DNA from: Bacillota bacterium
Lineage (GTDB): Bacteria; Bacillota; Clostridia; DSM-8532
DNA: 64,000 nucleotides
Direction of reading: 5' to 3'
NCBI GenBank assembly: GCA_023415205.1
Contig: JAEZLR010000013.1
Span: 1 to 64,000 of the forward strand
Made by a program: the position numbers and the translations under genes. Shown piece after piece: positions 36,800-45,961 of this stretch. The notes under the pieces are model-generated. The model saw only the letters and a program-made list of their open reading frames with translations. It had not been told where the DNA came from and did not search any database. How positions within the stretch are numbered: position 1 is the stretch's first letter; each line of letters opens with the position of its first letter.

Positions 36800-36825
36800 G
36801 CCCACCTTTCGGTGGGCTTTTGTTT
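36800..36825 (+). terminator. Rho-independent terminator
   Basis: GCCCACC/GGTGGGC with loop TTTC is followed by TTTTGTTT. An upstream AAAGCCCAC at 36762-36770 could compete for the same 3' arm. It ends the polyol operon. Confidence 0.8.
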
Positions 36826-36900
36826 CCAATATGGATAAATCATTATGTCTTGCCCGTTAAGAAATCCTGTGCCATAAATCGAAAGTCTTAGAATGACGCT

Positions 36901-39900
36901 TTATTCGATGATAAAGAACTCTCTTTTCTCCTGATCAGTAAACGTTCTTCCTTTCAGTTGATTTTCTGCCTTATCCATTAACTTTTGGGGGGTATAGAAG
37001 GGCATAATACATATTTTTTGACCGTTTTGGGCCATAATTTTTTCAAAGTCCGATGAAACAGCTAAGAATGACTCAATTCGGCCCAGTGGCTTATTGGTCC
37101 CATTGCTCCAGAGTAGAGTTTTTTGTGTTCCAATGGTTATGTAATACTTTCCATCAGGACTAAAAACAATTTCTTCTGGTTCCATATCCTTTGTCTGGGC
37201 TTCGCTGATCAATTCACCACTTTCCATATTGTAACGTCTTATGATATAGTCCTGACTTATAATGAACAGGGTTTCATCAAGCGAATCAAAAAAGATGTTT
37301 TGGACCGATATATCCATGGGTCCAAAGTTCCGTATTTCATCAAGGGTTTGGGCATCCAACAAACCCACGGAATTGTCTTCATACAAGCAGGCCAGGATTT
37401 GATTGTTATTACTGAGCTTCACTTCCGATAGCCTTGCAGGAATCTCCTTAATCATGGCACCGGTTTCTATATCTACAATCCTTAATGAGGAATAGTCCGC
37501 ACTCACCAACCTGCGGTTGTCTTGAAAAAAGATCGTATTTAAAGAATTGAGTCCTGATACATCAGCTACCATGCTCAGATCCGAGGTCTTGAAGATCTTT
37601 TCCTCCTGCCAGGAAATATTTATATAACAAAGAGAATTGTCAGGGCTCAGGGTTATCGAAGGGTAAGAAGCCTCCAGGGCATACTGGTGGAGTAGGGCCA
37701 GGGTAGTGGCATCATAAACCGATAACGTACCGTCATCAGTGAAAGTAAAAACTTTCTGGTCGTTTTCAACAAATCTAGCTAGTTCAAGGCTTGTTGTAAT
37801 AGGCACAGAGGCTAGGCTTTTATTGTTTTCCATATCCCAAAGCATCATCTCTCCAGAGGTGTAAGAGTAGGATATTAAGCGTTTACCATCCGATGAGTAG
37901 CTTGCTTGTACGACGAATTGCGTATGCCCTTCCAAACAAAACATATCTTCATTTTCCACAGATCTTAGAATATATACCTTATTGGTGTGTGCAATTGCTA
38001 AATTTCCATTGCCCCAGAGGATCCGTGAAAGGGGATCTGAAAAGGTCATGCTATACGGAGTATTCTGGGGCCAATTGATATCCCAGTATCTTAAGACCCC
38101 GTCATAGGAAGCGGTAAGGATGAACCGGGGAGTAATGGTGTAATCGGTAATCCAGGTGCCATGGATAAAGGATGTAGTCACTTCACCTTTACTCGCACTG
38201 GCCATGTGAAGTGTGTTTTCGGTGACATAAAAGAACTGATCCGGGTCATAGGGATTAGCCCGTAATTGTTCCACGGTGATCGTTTTTTCTTGAGAAAACA
38301 ACCTCTTGCCGCTAGTTAAGTCAATCAGTTCCAGAGCATAAGCTCCATCGTCATAGGAGGACACACCAAGAATTCCATCATCCGTTACTGCTATTTCCCG
38401 TGTGCTTTCATATTTACTCTTATACACACCCAACATTTTTTTGCTGATAAGGTCGAAGGCATAGACGTCTTTATTACTGCTCGTACAGACATATCGTCCG
38501 TTCGGACTGAGAGCAACTGTTGAAAAGAGATGAAACATGTCAGTCTTCTCAATGCTGTATTTATCTAATAATTCCCCTGTGGCGGCATTTAGAACATGAA
38601 CGGCTTCATTGATGAGTACGACTTTTGTTTTGTCCTCACTTAAGACAAAATCTTGGTACATGCCGGCGTAGCTCCACCTCTCCTTGAGAGAGTGAACATC
38701 CAGGCATAGAGCCTCCTTTTGAGTAGAGATGATAATGGACTCCTCATCGATAAAAAATACCTTAATTAAATCCACCTTCTTGTCAAGGTTTCTGTACTGG
38801 TTCATAAGTTGGCCATTCTCTGCATTCCAGACAAAAAGGTTATATGTGGAGGTTATCGTTACAAAGGTTTTTCCATCAGGGCTGATGGCCATGTATTCTA
38901 TAGGATGCTTGTGATTCATCACAACATCTGTAACTAAACCCTGCTCCGAGGGTCGATAAGCATAGAGGGCTTCACAAAGGGCGTATTCTGCCTCCTCTAC
39001 ATAGGGGCGATCAGGCTGCGCCAGATTTTGAGGAAGGGCTTCCCTTGCTGTCATTAGGGCAAGCATTCTATCTCCCGAATCCAGAAGCTCTTCGGATATA
39101 CTTGCCAGGAAAAGGGATTGCCCCTCCAGCGTTTTATCTACCTGTTCTTTAAGCTGCTCGGATTGCCTTTCTACCTCTTGAGACTTTTGCTTAATCAGCT
39201 CAGATTGCCGGGCAACCTCCTCTGATTTTTGTCTGATCAGAATATTCTGGTAGGCACTGAAGGAACCAAAGGCCAGAAAAAAAAGGGACAGGGATAGGGA
39301 GACGGTAACCACCCTTCTAATGAGCCGTTCTCTTTGTCGCTGTTTTAAATCATCAAACCTGCAGCCTAGGATTGGAGCCAATAGTCTTAAAATCTCTGTT
39401 TTGAGCTTTTTCTTCATTCCCCCGAGATTTTGTGCACGGATATCTGCCGCCAATGGCTCTACCTCCACAAGAATCTCGTTTATCTGCCCATCCTCCTGCA
39501 CCACTTTCTTTTTTGAAAACCGAAGGGGTTGGGGAAAGGATTCCTGGGGCTCACCTTCTATCAGCAAGGCAAGGATGCGATCATAGCCCTTAAGCGCCGC
39601 AAAGGTTTCAATTTCCTTGCACACCCACTGGGAGTCCGGTGTTCTGGGCGAGCAAATAACAATAAGGTATTCCGAGTTTTCGAGGGCCTGTTCAATATTC
39701 TCCGCAAGATTCGACGAAGTGGGAAGCTCTTCCCGATCCTTGAAGACCCTACCCATTTTCTTTTTTCCGCACTTTTTTGCAACCGGGCCGGGTAATTTAT
39801 AGGTCTCCAACATTTTGTGGAGTTTCTCTGCAATGGCTTTATCTATCTCTGTATGTCGATAACTGATAAATGCGTCGAATTTTGGTCGATTCACTGACAT
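36901..39900 (-). CDS. TIR domain - transmembrane - WD40 repeat protein
   Basis: The 999-aa protein starts with a TIR domain (residues 6-125): FDAFISYRH, REELPTSSNLAENIEQAL, and the SPRTPDSQWVCKEIE segment, whose Glu96 sits where NAD-cleaving TIR enzymes have their catalytic Glu. A membrane helix follows (about 197-219), then a coiled coil with two copies of a 14-residue RQKSEEVARQSELI-like unit (223-258). The rest, from about 320 to 970, is a series of WD40-like blades (AISPDGKTFVTI; ALSPNGRYVCT; VFSPDGKYYITIG), presumably outside the membrane. A receptor-like or defence role is inferred from the domains. It stands alone in its orientation, with no effector or sensor gene beside it. Confidence 0.9.
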   Translation of the reverse strand: MSVNRPKFDAFISYRHTEIDKAIAEKLHKMLETYKLPGPVAKKCGKKKMGRVFKDREELPTSSNLAENIEQALENSEYLIVICSPRTPDSQWVCKEIETFAALKGYDRILALLIEGEPQESFPQPLRFSKKKVVQEDGQINEILVEVEPLAADIRAQNLGGMKKKLKTEILRLLAPILGCRFDDLKQRQRERLIRRVVTVSLSLSLFFLAFGSFSAYQNILIRQKSEEVARQSELIKQKSQEVERQSEQLKEQVDKTLEGQSLFLASISEELLDSGDRMLALMTAREALPQNLAQPDRPYVEEAEYALCEALYAYRPSEQGLVTDVVMNHKHPIEYMAISPDGKTFVTITSTYNLFVWNAENGQLMNQYRNLDKKVDLIKVFFIDEESIIISTQKEALCLDVHSLKERWSYAGMYQDFVLSEDKTKVVLINEAVHVLNAATGELLDKYSIEKTDMFHLFSTVALSPNGRYVCTSSNKDVYAFDLISKKMLGVYKSKYESTREIAVTDDGILGVSSYDDGAYALELIDLTSGKRLFSQEKTITVEQLRANPYDPDQFFYVTENTLHMASASKGEVTTSFIHGTWITDYTITPRFILTASYDGVLRYWDINWPQNTPYSMTFSDPLSRILWGNGNLAIAHTNKVYILRSVENEDMFCLEGHTQFVVQASYSSDGKRLISYSYTSGEMMLWDMENNKSLASVPITTSLELARFVENDQKVFTFTDDGTLSVYDATTLALLHQYALEASYPSITLSPDNSLCYINISWQEEKIFKTSDLSMVADVSGLNSLNTIFFQDNRRLVSADYSSLRIVDIETGAMIKEIPARLSEVKLSNNNQILACLYEDNSVGLLDAQTLDEIRNFGPMDISVQNIFFDSLDETLFIISQDYIIRRYNMESGELISEAQTKDMEPEEIVFSPDGKYYITIGTQKTLLWSNGTNKPLGRIESFLAVSSDFEKIMAQNGQKICIMPFYTPQKLMDKAENQLKGRTFTDQEKREFFIIE

Positions 39901-40131
39901 AACCCCCTGTATCTCAATAATTATACATTATAGAAGATGTTTCCTATTGTCAATGAAGGGGGCTCCCATTCTGGTTTATGTCAGATTTGATCTGTTCCAA
40001 GCTACTGGACATGATTTCTTTTACGACACCCTAGCCTTATGGAGGTTCCTTACTTTTCTCCGTGTTTACTCTTTTTTCGTGGGAAGTAGGTCAATCTAAA
40101 CAAAGGTTGGCCATTGTGCCTACCACTTCTA

Positions 40132-41244
40132 TTACACCCTGCCCGTTTGAAGAAGCATGGCCACATGCCTCAGCTTGGGAATGGCATAGTCATAAAACTC
40201 TTTCCAGGCCTCGCAATAATAGTTCAGGCTGGTCTGTTCAACCCTGTCCCGGCGGCAGCCGTTACGACAGATGGGGAGATGCTTGCAGGATTTGCACGTT
40301 TCCGGTAAAACCTGCGAGACCTCCAAAAATTCATGGGCTTTCGCCGACCCTCTCATTTCCTGAAGGCTTTCCTGACCAATGGTTCCTAAACGCCATGGGT
40401 CAAAGACATAAAAATCACAGGGATAGACGCCTCCATCTCCCTCCACCACATATTGAATGGTGCACTGACCTGCCATGCTACAAAGCTCAGGCCCTTGCCC
40501 CATCACCATCTTCACCATGTTATCGATGTGTCGGATAGAGATATATCTGCCCTGTATAAAGTCGTTATACCAAAGATCAAAGAGCCTAATCATGTATTGG
40601 CCAAACTCCTTAATGCTTAAATAGTAATCGGATTGGCCTCTTTCCTTTTCCAGGGGTTCCAGGCAGGGAATAAATTGAAGGTATCCGAAGCCCTGCCTTT
40701 TAAAGAAGTTATAGATTTTTTCAATACTTTTTGCGGCCCGGCCGGTGACCACACAGAGGATATTAAAGTCCACCTTGTATTTTGTCAGGGTTCTTGCCGC
40801 TCTCATGACCTGATTAAAGGTATCTCCGTTATTCTGCATTCTTCGGTTGAGATTGTGTATTTCTTCGGGACCGTCCAAGGACAAGCCCACAAGAAAACGA
40901 TTCTCAGCTAAAAACTGTGCCCACTCGTCATCTATAAGAATTCCATTGGTCTGAATGGCATAGTGAACCGCGAGCTTCTTATGGTTATACTTTCCCACAA
41001 ATTGAACCATAGCCCTGAAAAAATCCAGACCCCTTAAGGTGGGCTCTCCACCCTGAAAACCAAAGGAGCAATAGCCCTCAGCCGTTTCCAAAGCTTCCTT
41101 GACTATTGTTTCGAGCATCTGGGTTTCAAGCATGCCTTCAAAGGCATGGGTGCGGTTTTCAGCAATGGCATTGTAAAAGCAATAGCGGCATTTCATGTTG
41201 CAAGCCGATGATGCGGGCTTGATAAGCAAATTGATGGGAGGCAT
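40132..41244 (-). CDS. Radical SAM/SPASM protein, anaerobic sulfatase-maturase type
   Basis: From ATG 41244 (AGGAAGGG six bases upstream) the protein is 370 aa. The radical SAM cluster is Cys15, Cys19 and Cys22 in CNMKCRYC, followed by GFQGGEPTLRG. The C-terminal SPASM region carries the anSME pattern: CSMAGQC, YPCDFYVF, CKSCKHLPICRNGC and a last Cys near the end, which bind two auxiliary 4Fe-4S clusters. anSME oxidises an active-site Cys or Ser of sulfatases to formylglycine. No sulfatase or precursor-peptide gene adjoins it, so the target is unknown and another peptide substrate is possible. Confidence 0.9.
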   Translation of the reverse strand: MPPINLLIKPASSACNMKCRYCFYNAIAENRTHAFEGMLETQMLETIVKEALETAEGYCSFGFQGGEPTLRGLDFFRAMVQFVGKYNHKKLAVHYAIQTNGILIDDEWAQFLAENRFLVGLSLDGPEEIHNLNRRMQNNGDTFNQVMRAARTLTKYKVDFNILCVVTGRAAKSIEKIYNFFKRQGFGYLQFIPCLEPLEKERGQSDYYLSIKEFGQYMIRLFDLWYNDFIQGRYISIRHIDNMVKMVMGQGPELCSMAGQCTIQYVVEGDGGVYPCDFYVFDPWRLGTIGQESLQEMRGSAKAHEFLEVSQVLPETCKSCKHLPICRNGCRRDRVEQTSLNYYCEAWKEFYDYAIPKLRHVAMLLQTGRV

Positions 41245-41283
41245 AAACATCCCTTCCTATGAGTATTTTTGTGTCTTTTTATC

Positions 41284-41289
41284 ATTATA
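41284..41289 (-). promoter_or_regulatory. Possible -10 of the radical SAM gene
   Basis: TATAAT on the minus strand lies about 40 bp upstream of the start codon; the -35 (TAAACT at 17 bp) is weak. Confidence 0.35.
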
Positions 41290-41384
41290 CAATAGTTTGA
41301 AGCAAAAGTTTAGCCCTTCATCGGGCATGGATGCTTATTAAAACCGCTACCTGAGCTGTTTTAGTATATACTGGGCTTCTCATT

Positions 41385-41597
41385 CCCGTTACCAAAATCG
41401 AAGATTTTGAACGGGCCCCGAGAGCATTGAAACATTTCATGTTATAATAACCTCTCCCGTTACCAAAATCGAAGATTTTGAACGGGCCCCGAGAGCATTG
41501 AAACATTTCATGTTATAATAACCTCACCCGTTAGCGAAATCAAAGATTTCGAACGGGTCCCGAGAGCATTGAAACATTTCATGTTATAATAACTATA
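41385..41597 (+). repeat. Three tandem 71-bp promoter/palindrome units
   Basis: Units at 41385-41455, 41456-41526 and 41527-41597. Each holds a 31-bp interrupted palindrome (CCCGTT...AACGGG outside, AAAATC/GATTTT inside), then a GAGAGCAT spacer, a second small palindrome (TGAAACATTTCA) and an extended -10, TGTTATAAT. The first two units are almost identical. The third differs in the palindrome by paired changes (GAAATC/GATTTC), so symmetry is kept. The -10 boxes are at 41443-41448, 41514-41519 and 41585-41590. This looks like a triplicated promoter-operator for the downstream RNase-dinB operon; an RNA hairpin role is also possible. Confidence 0.75.
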
Positions 41598-41603
41598 GAA
41601 ACA

Positions 41604-41627
41604 AAAGAGCTTTTTGCGCTTTTTTGA
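41604..41627 (+). terminator. Weak terminator-like hairpin in the RNase leader
   Basis: AAAGAGC/GCGCTTT with one mismatch and loop TTTTT is followed by a T run, between the third promoter unit and the start codon at 41646. It could act as an attenuator. Confidence 0.3.
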
Positions 41628-41645
41628 CTGATAAGGGGGTTTTAC

Positions 41646-43316
41646 ATGAAGATCAAGTTTTTAGGTGCCGCTACGTCGGTAACCGGCTCCTGCCATCTGA
41701 TCACGACACAGAAGCACAAAATCTTATTAGATTGCGGCATGTTCCAGGGAAGCGATGAAATGGAGGCCCTGAACAGGGAACCCTTTGGCATCGATCCCTC
41801 TGAGATTGATTTCGTCATCCTGAGCCACGCCCATATTGATCACAGCGGAAGGCTTCCATTATTGGTAAAGCAGGGGTATAAGGGCCAAATCTACTGTACC
41901 GATGCCACTGCCGATCTTCTGGATATTATGCTCAAGGACAGCGGTTACATTCAGGAGCGTGAAGCCGAGTGGAAGAATAAAAAGAGTCAGCGTGTTGGAA
42001 AACCCTTGGTTGAACCACTATATACCTTTAATGACGCCACTGTGGCTCTCAAGCAGGTCCGGCCTGTACTTTACAATCAGCTTGTGGAGCTTGATCCTGA
42101 TATTAAAATTGTCTTTAATGATGCAGGCCATGTTTTAGGCTCGTCCATTGTGGAGCTGTTCATCAAAGAAAATGACAATATCTCAAAAGTTGTATTTTCC
42201 GGAGACTTGGGCATGAAAAACAGGCCTATTCTCAGGGATCCCACCATCATAAAAAAAGCCGATTACCTTATTATGGAGGCTACCTATGGCAGCCGGGTGC
42301 ATGGGAAGAATGCCGCCAGCATAGAACAGCTCATTGATATTGTACTCAAGACCACTCGGCGGGGTGGAAATGTAATCATTCCCTCCTTTGCAGTGGGTCG
42401 AACCCAGGAGCTGATTTTTGAGTTTAACCGTTTTTATGAGGAGCATTCAGAATACAAAGAGGCCCTGAATGAAATTATGGTCTATATTGACAGCCCCATG
42501 GGGACTACAGCCACCGAGGTATTCCGTAAAAATGCCCAGGTCTTTGATGATGAGATGAAAGCATACATCCTTCGAGGAGATCACCCCTTGGATTTTAAAA
42601 ATCTAAAGTTTACTCGTACCAGTGAGGATTCCAAGGCCTTAAACCTTGACCCATCCCCAAAGATCATCATCTCCTCCAGCGGCATGTGCGAGGCGGGGAG
42701 AATCAAGCACCATCTTAAGCATAACCTGTGGAACCCTAAATCCAGCATTGTTTTTGTCGGCTATCAGGCTGAGGGAACTCTTGGAAGATCCCTTGTCAAT
42801 GGCAGTAAGGTGGTATCCATCTTTGGTGAGAAAATTCATGTTGAAGCCGAAATTTACAATCTAGAGGGTTTTTCCGGGCATGCTGATAAGGATGGCCTCC
42901 TTGAATGGCTCTCTGGCTTCCAGAGAAGGCCCCATCAGATTTTCCTGATCCATGGTGAGGAAGAGTCCAAGAAGTCATTTGCAAAAACCGTTAAGGATGC
43001 TTTAGGCTATGACTGTACCGTAGTACATAAGGTAACAGAGTTCACTCTGTCACACGAAAGTATCCAGACCGAGGAGGAAATCCGTCAGGAAAGGACTTCC
43101 CCTGAAGCCTTGGCGGCCATTAAAAGGAAAATCACCTCTATTCATGATTATCTGGAGACCATCCTCTATAATACGCAACTGGCTGTGGATACTAAGCTTT
43201 CACCCGAACAGGTTACAGAGATCAATAATATTGTGCTGGAACTGGAAAAGAACATTGTAAACCTAGGCTCTGCCGTTACCCGGGAATCCAGCCCCTTTTT
43301 TAAATTAAGTGAATGA
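41646..43316 (+). CDS. Beta-CASP metallo-beta-lactamase-fold ribonuclease
   Basis: The 556-aa protein has the MBL signature SHAHIDHSG with ligands His61, His63, Asp65 and His66, a DAGHVLGS motif near residue 160, and the beta-CASP domain with PSFAVGRTQELIFE, ISSSGMCEAGRIKHHLKHNLW and GFSGHADKDGLLEWL. These place it among RNA-processing beta-CASP enzymes (CPSF73-like exo/endonucleases). A C-terminal extension of about 90 residues (from about residue 465) is unrelated to the core. The ATG follows AAGGGGG. Its gene overlaps dinB by 4 bp, and both are probably driven by the triplicated promoter units. Confidence 0.9.
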   Translation: MKIKFLGAATSVTGSCHLITTQKHKILLDCGMFQGSDEMEALNREPFGIDPSEIDFVILSHAHIDHSGRLPLLVKQGYKGQIYCTDATADLLDIMLKDSGYIQEREAEWKNKKSQRVGKPLVEPLYTFNDATVALKQVRPVLYNQLVELDPDIKIVFNDAGHVLGSSIVELFIKENDNISKVVFSGDLGMKNRPILRDPTIIKKADYLIMEATYGSRVHGKNAASIEQLIDIVLKTTRRGGNVIIPSFAVGRTQELIFEFNRFYEEHSEYKEALNEIMVYIDSPMGTTATEVFRKNAQVFDDEMKAYILRGDHPLDFKNLKFTRTSEDSKALNLDPSPKIIISSSGMCEAGRIKHHLKHNLWNPKSSIVFVGYQAEGTLGRSLVNGSKVVSIFGEKIHVEAEIYNLEGFSGHADKDGLLEWLSGFQRRPHQIFLIHGEEESKKSFAKTVKDALGYDCTVVHKVTEFTLSHESIQTEEEIRQERTSPEALAAIKRKITSIHDYLETILYNTQLAVDTKLSPEQVTEINNIVLELEKNIVNLGSAVTRESSPFFKLSE

Positions 43317-44551
43317 TGGATCGAACGATATTACATTGCGATTGTAACGGTTTTTTTGCCTCAGTGGAGTGCCTTTTAAGGCCTGAGCTTAAAAATGTTC
43401 CCATGGCTGTCTGTGGTAACCCGGAAAACAGGCATGGGATTATTTTGGCCAAGAATGAATTGGCCAAGAAATATAACATTCAAACGGCAGAAACCTTATG
43501 GCAAGCCAGAAAGAAGTGCCCTGATTTAGTCCTGGTTCCTCCCCGCCATGGTGAATATGAGAAGTATTCCTCACGGGTCAACAGGATTTACCAGGACTAT
43601 ACCGACAGGGTGGAGCCCTTCGGCATAGATGAGTCATGGTTGGACGTCACGGGAAGCCTCCATCTGTTCGGGTCCGGTAAGGAGATTGCCGATGAGCTTC
43701 GGAAAAGAATCACTCAGGAGACGGGGCTTACCATCTCGGTAGGGGTTTCCTTTAACAAGGTTTTCGCCAAACTGGGCAGCGATTATAAAAAACCCGACGC
43801 CACCACCGTCATTGACAGAAGTAACTATCAAAACCTGATTTATCCCCTGCCGGTCACCGATCTGTTGTTTGTGGGAAAAGCAGCCAAGGCCGTTCTCTCC
43901 CAGCTTTATATCTCAACCATCGGGGACCTTGCCCGAAGTGACAAGCAGGTCATATCAGCAAGGCTGGGTAAAATGGGCGAGATGATCCATGATTATGCCA
44001 ATGGACTGGATGATGCGCCGGTCAAGTCGGTGACCGAAGCAAATGATATCAAATCAATCGGCAATGGAATGACCTTTAAACGTGATCTTGTTGGGCTTTC
44101 AGACATCACCCTGAGCGTCAATACCCTGGCTGACAGCGTGGCTTCCCGCATGAGGAAATACGGGGTAAAATGTTCCACTGTCCAGGTAACCATCAGGGAC
44201 CCTCAGTTTAAGAACATCTGCCGGCAAAAAGCCTTAAAAACCCCTACCCACCTGGCCAAGGAGATATCGGCCACTGCCCTGGAGATCATCAAAGGCTGCT
44301 GGAACATGAAAGATCCCATCCGCATGCTCACCATTACGGGTTCCCACCTCATGATGAAGGATGAGATCTATACAGAGCAGCTCTGCCTTTTTGAGGATAA
44401 CTGTGACGATAAAAGACAGAAGCAGGAGCAGTTGGAGTCAGCCTTGGATAAAATCCGAGGCAAGTTCGGAAGGAAATCCATCTCCTTTGGCTCAGCCCTT
44501 CATAATACCCTGGGTATTAACGACCCTGAGACGGAGGACTCTGATGACTGA
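43313..44551 (+). CDS. dinB: Y-family DNA polymerase IV
   Basis: The 412-aa translesion polymerase starts TILHCDCNGFFASVE, with metal ligand Asp10, and has the second catalytic pair Asp107-Glu108 in FGIDESWLDVTGS. The palm, thumb and little-finger regions are complete, and the C-terminus carries a short acidic tail. It copies past damaged bases. The start overlaps the RNase stop, so the two are translationally coupled. I see no LexA-type operator directly upstream, and the palindromes of the repeat units do not match the Gram-positive SOS box. Confidence 0.93.
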   Translation: MMDRTILHCDCNGFFASVECLLRPELKNVPMAVCGNPENRHGIILAKNELAKKYNIQTAETLWQARKKCPDLVLVPPRHGEYEKYSSRVNRIYQDYTDRVEPFGIDESWLDVTGSLHLFGSGKEIADELRKRITQETGLTISVGVSFNKVFAKLGSDYKKPDATTVIDRSNYQNLIYPLPVTDLLFVGKAAKAVLSQLYISTIGDLARSDKQVISARLGKMGEMIHDYANGLDDAPVKSVTEANDIKSIGNGMTFKRDLVGLSDITLSVNTLADSVASRMRKYGVKCSTVQVTIRDPQFKNICRQKALKTPTHLAKEISATALEIIKGCWNMKDPIRMLTITGSHLMMKDEIYTEQLCLFEDNCDDKRQKQEQLESALDKIRGKFGRKSISFGSALHNTLGINDPETEDSDD

Positions 44552-44608
44552 AAAACTAGGGTAAAAACTTTTAAGAAACTTCACCATTGACTTATCAGTA
44601 CTGATCCC

Positions 44609-45271
44609 TCATTGACCATGGATGAGGGCAATGCCCCTCCTTAAGGTTTCCTCGTCAATGGCCCCTTCAACACCCGCCTGAATATACCCTTCCTTGTCAA
44701 TAAACAGGGTGCTGGGTATGGATCTGACCCCATAAGTAGCGGCTGCATCCTGTTTTGTATCAAAAAGAACCGTAAAGGTGAACTCATTCTCCTCAACATA
44801 TTTTTTACCGGATTCCACCGTTTCACGTTGACCATCCACCAAATCTATCATAAGAAAAACAAGCTCATCCTTTCCGTATTCTTCCGAAACCTTATTGAAA
44901 TGCGGCATCTCGGATTTACAGGGAGAGCACCAGCTCGCCCAGAAATTGAGCACCACCGGGATTCCCAGGTAATCGGAGAGCTTTACTTCCTCACCCTCTG
45001 AGTCCACCACCACAAAATCAGGCGCCAGTATGCTCTCAGGGGGATTCTCCTCCGGAGTAGGGGTAGGGCTCTCGGTTGACTGCCCCGGTGTTGGGGCTGG
45101 AGATTCGGATGGCCCTTGGGCTGGGGGGGTATGGGTCTTTTCCGGGTCCGTTATTAAGAGGGGGGTCTCCGGCGAGTAGCGGTTGGACAAATAGTTGTAA
45201 GCCAACCCAACAGCAGCCATGAACACAATAAATAAGGCAATATATAGGATAGTTTTTACTCTTTTATCCAT
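44609..45271 (-). CDS. TlpA/ResA-like membrane-anchored thioredoxin
   Basis: The 220-aa protein has an N-terminal membrane anchor (residues 8-29), a Pro/Thr/Ser-rich linker to about residue 80 and a thioredoxin fold with WASWCSPC (Cys115 and Cys118) and the cis-Pro segment VRSIPSTLFID. It should reduce disulfides outside the membrane. Electrons would come from the CcdA protein encoded 24 bp upstream on the same strand. No cytochrome c genes are in the window. Confidence 0.92.
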   Translation of the reverse strand: MDKRVKTILYIALFIVFMAAVGLAYNYLSNRYSPETPLLITDPEKTHTPPAQGPSESPAPTPGQSTESPTPTPEENPPESILAPDFVVVDSEGEEVKLSDYLGIPVVLNFWASWCSPCKSEMPHFNKVSEEYGKDELVFLMIDLVDGQRETVESGKKYVEENEFTFTVLFDTKQDAAATYGVRSIPSTLFIDKEGYIQAGVEGAIDEETLRRGIALIHGQ

Positions 45272-45295
45272 TCTTTTTTCCCCTTTATAAAGATT

Positions 45296-45961
45296 TTAAA
45301 AGCTCAGGAGGGCCAGCAGCCTTCCCATAAGGCCTGTCATCATGGCAATGCCCAAAGCTACCAGAAGAAGACCCGATATTTTGTTAATTAGTCCATAATG
45401 ATTCTTAATAAATGCAAAGACTCCTTTGAGCTGGTTGAGCAGAAGCGCGGAGATCAAAAAAGGAATTCCCAGGCCTAGGGAAAAGCTTATAAGAAGGGTG
45501 ATGCCCTTGAGACTGCTTTGGGAATTGGCGGCAAGCATAAGGGCTGAACCCAGAAAAGTCCCAACACAGGGTGTCCAGCCGATGGAGAAAACAATACCAA
45601 AAACGGCTGAAGAAAAAAAGCCAAGCTGAGTTGGTTGATACTCCCTCCGTGAGATCCCCTTGAACAAGTCTACCTTTAATATTCCCAAATAGCTAAGCCC
45701 AAAAAAGACCACCAAGGCCCCCGTAATAAGGTTGATTATCTGTGAATATCGGATAAGAAAACCACCCAAAACACCCGCAAAAGCACCAAGGGCCGTAAAT
45801 ACCAATGAAAATCCCAGGACAAAGCCTATAGCGTTGATTAAGGTTTTCCTTCTACTATCCTCTCCACCGGTAAAATATAGGACGTATAGGGGCAGCATGG
45901 GAAGCATACAGGGAGAAACAAAGGTCATAATTCCATCAAGAAAAAGAATTAAATAGTCCAA
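45296..45961 (-). CDS. CcdA-family transmembrane thiol-disulfide carrier
   Basis: The 221-aa protein has six membrane helices and the two conserved cysteines, Cys18 in FVSPCMLP and Cys132 in GWTPCVGTFLG, which shuttle reducing power from cytoplasmic thioredoxin to the outside. Length matches CcdA (the short form of DsbD). It is the first gene of the operon with the TlpA-like protein. Confidence 0.93.
   Translation of the reverse strand: MDYLILFLDGIMTFVSPCMLPMLPLYVLYFTGGEDSRRKTLINAIGFVLGFSLVFTALGAFAGVLGGFLIRYSQIINLITGALVVFFGLSYLGILKVDLFKGISRREYQPTQLGFFSSAVFGIVFSIGWTPCVGTFLGSALMLAANSQSSLKGITLLISFSLGLGIPFLISALLLNQLKGVFAFIKNHYGLINKISGLLLVALGIAMMTGLMGRLLALLSF

Noticed and set aside
41318..41506. 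Minus-strand frame across the 71-bp repeats
   Set aside because: It is a translation of the repeated promoter/palindrome units, with internal duplication explained by the repeats.
41385..41597. Possible CRISPR array
   Set aside because: The whole 71-bp unit repeats, including the would-be spacers, and there are no cas genes.
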